Assembly: GCA_964446585.1 (NCBI GenBank)
Contig: CAYUPI010000086.1
Coordinates: 1 to 17,785 of the forward strand
Length of the DNA: 17,785 nucleotides
Origin: CAYUPI01 sp964446585
Lineage (GTDB): Bacteria > Verrucomicrobiota > Verrucomicrobiia > Limisphaerales > UBA8199
Direction of reading: 5' to 3'
Each line of letters opens with the position of its first letter. Positions within the stretch are counted from its first letter, which is position 1. Both the position numbers and the translations under genes were made by a program. Positions 15,015 through 17,785 of this stretch are shown in pieces. Under the pieces are notes generated by a model. The model was not told the DNA's origin and did not search any database. It saw nothing but the letters and a program-made list of their open reading frames with translations.

Positions 15015-16225
15015 AAACCGTGTCGAGTGTCGAGTGTCGAGTGTCGAGTGTCTCGGACGGAGATCCCGGCATCACATTTCACGTTTCACGTTTCACGCAT
15101 CACGCATCACGCGCCAGGCTGAATGGTCAGCTCACTCGCCCCTCGCCCCTCGCCCCTCGCCTCTCGGAACGCGGCATCGCCCTGGTGATCGTGATGATCT
15201 CGATTTTCGTGCTCACCATGCTGGCGGCAGGGTTTGCTTTCTCGATGAAGATTGAGACCAAACTTGCCCAGCACGCCAACAACGAGACTGAGCTGCAATG
15301 GTTGGGCCGCTCCGGAGTGGAATACGCCCGTTGGGTGCTTTCTTTTCCGTCCCAGCCCCCTTTTCTTTATGATTCCGCCGATCAAGCCTGGGCGACTGGG
15401 CACGGCTTCGTCGGCCCCACCAACAACGCGATCGAAGTTCAGAATCCAGTCCAGCTCGGCCATGGCAGTTTCACCTGGAAAATGACCGACTTCGAGCGCA
15501 AGTGGAACATTAACATGGCCAACGAAATGATCCTCCAGCAGGCGCTCATTCTCATGGGAGTTGACCCTGGCGAGATGACTCCGATCATCGGCTCAGTTCT
15601 CAATTGGAGAGCCGCCGATGGCAACACGCACCACATGCAGGGCGCCGACAGTGAATTCTACCAATCTCTAGATCCACCGTATGAGGCCAAGAACGGGCCC
15701 ATTGACGATCTTTCGGAGTTGCTGCTGATTCGCGGCGTCACTCCGGAGCTGTACTGGGGGACCATGTCAACGAACCATCCGCTGGCTGCATTCCAGGCGC
15801 GCGCAGGAGGATTTGGACAAATGCAGCAGCCGCTCCTTTACGATGTCGGTCTCGCGGACTTGTTCACGCCCATGTCCTCGGGCAAGCTCAACATCAACAC
15901 AGCTTCCGCCGCGGCCCTGCAACTCATTCCGGGAGTCGATAGCCGCGCCGCGGAGGCCATCGTCGGCGCCCGCGGTGGAGAAGACGACGGCAGCGGGTTG
16001 ATGGGCCCTTTCCGCGCGGCAGACCCAAACTACATGTTTACAAGAGTGCCCTTGCTGTCGCTGCCGCTCGCCCGCCAGATTTCACAATTTGTGGCCGTGC
16101 AGAGCCGCACTTTCGAAGTCGAAGTGACCGCGCGCGTTGGGGGTTCGGAACGCACCTTCTACGCCACCCTGGTCCGCAACAACCCCAAGGATATTCAGGT
16201 GCTCAATTTCTACTGGAAATGGTAA
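15011..16225 (+). CDS. gspK: GspK-like minor pseudopilin with a 55-residue repeat-encoded leader
   Basis: The ATG at 15011 overlaps the gspJ stop (ATGA) and gives 404 residues; a longer in-frame start at 14873 lies inside gspJ and is rejected. The membrane segment RGIALVIVMISIFVLTMLAAGFAF (about 54-77) is the GspK form of the prepilin signal, which lacks the glutamate at +5. The probable cleavage is between G55 and I56. The mature part has a GspK domain (ETELQWLGRSGVEYARWVL; KWNINMANEM) and a helix-hairpin-helix-like segment, KLNINTASAAALQLIPGVDSRAAEAIVGARGG (about 291-322), diagnostic for GspK. GspK caps the pseudopilus tip. The leader is encoded by three heptamer arrays in the same order as in gspJ. 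It is the last gene before the rRNA operon. Confidence 0.88.
   Translation: MKTVSSVECRVSSVSDGDPGITFHVSRFTHHASRARLNGQLTRPSPLAPRLSERGIALVIVMISIFVLTMLAAGFAFSMKIETKLAQHANNETELQWLGRSGVEYARWVLSFPSQPPFLYDSADQAWATGHGFVGPTNNAIEVQNPVQLGHGSFTWKMTDFERKWNINMANEMILQQALILMGVDPGEMTPIIGSVLNWRAADGNTHHMQGADSEFYQSLDPPYEAKNGPIDDLSELLLIRGVTPELYWGTMSTNHPLAAFQARAGGFGQMQQPLLYDVGLADLFTPMSSGKLNINTASAAALQLIPGVDSRAAEAIVGARGGEDDGSGLMGPFRAADPNYMFTRVPLLSLPLARQISQFVAVQSRTFEVEVTARVGGSERTFYATLVRNNPKDIQVLNFYWKW
15020..15163 (+). repeat. Three consecutive heptamer arrays inside the gspK leader
   Basis: Array A, 15020-15052: four GTGTCGA units plus five bases. Array B, 15072-15113: six units, TCACATT, TCACGTT x2, TCACGCA x2, TCACGCG. 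Array C, 15136-15163: TCGCCCC x3 and TCGCCTC. Order and unit types match the gspJ leader, while the sequence between the arrays differs. Confidence 0.93.
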
Positions 16226-16584
16226 GGCCATGTGGGACTTCCGCGGGCTGCGTCCACGTTTTCGAGCTCTTATCCCTCACTGACCTGGGATCTCGTTGGG
16301 CACAGGTGCATGCAATACATCTTGTTGGAAGCCAACAAATTAAGTTGATTTTGAAGGCCCTCTTTGTTCTCAATGCATGAGAAATGCGTGTTTGCCCAGT
16401 ACCCGTCGCCAAAAAAACGCAAAAAAACCTTGCGGGCGGCTAGTATTTGATTATCCTCACTCCGCGTTCTTTGGGAAAAAGAAATTAAAGCGGTAAAGAA
16501 ATCTTCGATAACCGCCCTCGCAAGAGATAAGGTTCTCACGGTTCCGGCTGCCTGGAGACTGGCGGAAAAAAGTCTAGAAAGGCT
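16226..16584. other. Intergenic region between gspK and the rRNA promoter
   Basis: No tRNA and no convincing gene is seen in these 359 bases; an 89-codon minus-strand frame (16270-16539) has no domain signal. A 7-bp stem with a 3-base loop (TTGTTGG/CCAACAA, 16322-16338) could be a weak end of the gsp transcript but has no T-run. Two A7 tracts at 16411-16417 and 16421-16427 are spaced one helical turn apart and should bend the DNA, about 160 bp upstream of the rRNA promoter. Confidence 0.5.
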
Positions 16585-16612
16585 TTGACAACCGGCGCAG
16601 TTTGTCTAACTT
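16585..16612 (+). promoter_or_regulatory. Candidate rRNA operon promoter
   Basis: A perfect -35 box TTGACA (16585-16590) is followed after 16 bases by TAACTT (16607-16612). An A-rich stretch just upstream (around 16565-16580) could act as an UP element. It lies about 340 bases before the 16S gene, a normal distance for an rRNA leader. Confidence 0.55.
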
Positions 16613-16781
16613 TAACTGCGGTTCAAACAAAGGTCTGAGAGGCCGAGTTGAGACGATTCAATCGGCGCTCGGATTTTTTGTCTCTCCAGTTCGGAGCAAG
16701 ACGAGTTTTTTTGGGCGCGAAGGTATTAGTTTGATTGAGTCGCGCCTGGCCGCGGATAAGCGCGGCGAAATAACATTTTTT

Positions 16782-16820
16782 GTCCCCCGAAAGCGTTCGG
16801 GGGACGCTGCTCATTGAAAA
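16782..16820 (+). promoter_or_regulatory. rRNA antitermination-like leader: hairpin (boxB-like) and boxA-like motif
   Basis: GTCCCCCGAA and TTCGGGGGAC form a perfect 10-bp stem with a 4-base loop (16782-16805). Two bases later TGCTCATTGAAAA (16808-16820) resembles the boxA element of rRNA leaders (TGCTCTTTGAAAA-like in several phyla). The order hairpin then boxA matches the boxB-boxA order known from rRNA leaders. The T-run lies before the stem and not after it, so this is not a terminator for plus-strand transcripts. Confidence 0.55.
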
Positions 16821-16855
16821 TTGAATTGTGCGATAAGTTAAGAGCCCCTTCAAAG

Positions 16856-16926
16856 ACATCCGGTTAGTTGGATGTTTTTGGAGAGTTTTAAAGATTAAGA
16901 GACCATCCGGTTTTCACGAGCCGGAT
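16856..16926 (+). other. Pair of hairpins in the rRNA leader sharing CATCCGGTT
   Basis: ACATCC/GGATGT (16856-16875, 8-base loop) and ATCCGG/CCGGAT (16905-16926, 10-base loop) lie just before the 16S gene. The 9-base CATCCGGTT occurs in both (16857 and 16904). Each is followed by a short T-run. Given the position they are more likely processing or folding elements of the rRNA leader than terminators. Confidence 0.4.
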
Positions 16927-16951
16927 TTTGTCACGAATCAACTAACGTTTT

Positions 16952-17785
<834 letters not shown>

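Noticed and set aside
12957..15163. CRISPR array
   Set aside because: The repeats are 7 bases long and directly adjacent with no spacers, and no cas genes are present.
14803..15255. Additional forward and reverse open frames across the gspJ-gspK repeats
   Set aside because: The repeat units contain no stop codons on the plus strand, so all frames stay open by chance; these have no domain signal.
16270..16539. 89-codon minus-strand frame between gspK and the rRNA promoter
   Set aside because: No ribosome binding site, no recognisable domain, and amino acid composition looks random.
16782..16805. Intrinsic terminator of the gsp operon
   Set aside because: The T-run precedes the stem on the plus strand and is absent after it; the hairpin is downstream of the rRNA promoter.
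16602..16817. 71-codon frame within the rRNA leader
   Set aside because: It spans the leader hairpin and lies between the candidate rRNA promoter and the boxA-like motif, so it is not expected to be translated.

Overview
The window is most likely a chromosomal segment of a Verrucomicrobiota bacterium, probably of the Limisphaerales/Pedosphaerales (old subdivision 3) type. The best evidence is the partial 16S rRNA gene at the right end. It carries ACACCTACGGGTGGCAGC at 17306-17323, the target of the EUB338-III probe for Verrucomicrobia, where most bacteria have ACTCCTACGGGAGGCAGC. The order-level placement is recalled from the V4 region and has not been searched. Shine-Dalgarno sequences are mostly weak and ATGA stop/start overlaps are common.

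Layout, left to right. (1) 1-1881, minus strand: a soluble NtrB-like histidine kinase and, overlapping it by 8 bases, an NtrC-type sigma-54 response regulator that runs off the left edge. (2) 2254-2448, plus: a small arginine- and tryptophan-rich protein of unknown function with a palindrome upstream. (3) 2449-5593, minus: a quinol-oxidising bc complex (Tat-type Rieske protein, then full-length cytochrome b fused to two c-heme domains), then a serine esterase. (4) 5720-6937, plus: a CvpA-like membrane protein. (5) 7032-9220, minus: a long-chain polyprenyl diphosphate synthase, an ECF sigma factor and a one-TM partner that is a candidate anti-sigma factor. (6) 9283-11452, minus: a sugar-type substrate-binding protein and RbsC-like permease with no ATPase gene beside them. 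(7) 11660-16225, plus: a type II secretion/pseudopilus operon gspF-H-I-J-K. (8) 16226-16951: promoter and antitermination leader of an rRNA operon, then 16S rRNA to the right edge.

How the genes fit together: the Rieske and cytochrome b-cc proteins would pass electrons from quinol to c hemes. The Qo motif is PDWY, and the prenyl synthase has the small residues before its first DDxxD that long-chain enzymes have. Together these suggest, but do not prove, a menaquinone chain. GspF to GspK form the inner-membrane platform protein and the pseudopilus tip, while GspC, D, E, G, L and M must lie elsewhere if the system is complete.

The most unusual feature is a family of short tandem repeats with a 7-base (sometimes 8-base) period, arranged as inverted arms. 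They occur between genes (3089-3236, 10329-10454 and a short one at 11519-11539). They also occur inside all four consecutive prepilin-like genes, in frame, always between the start codon and the prepilin peptidase site. The result is leader peptides of about 36-60 residues made largely of repeat-encoded sequence, which should be cut off on maturation.
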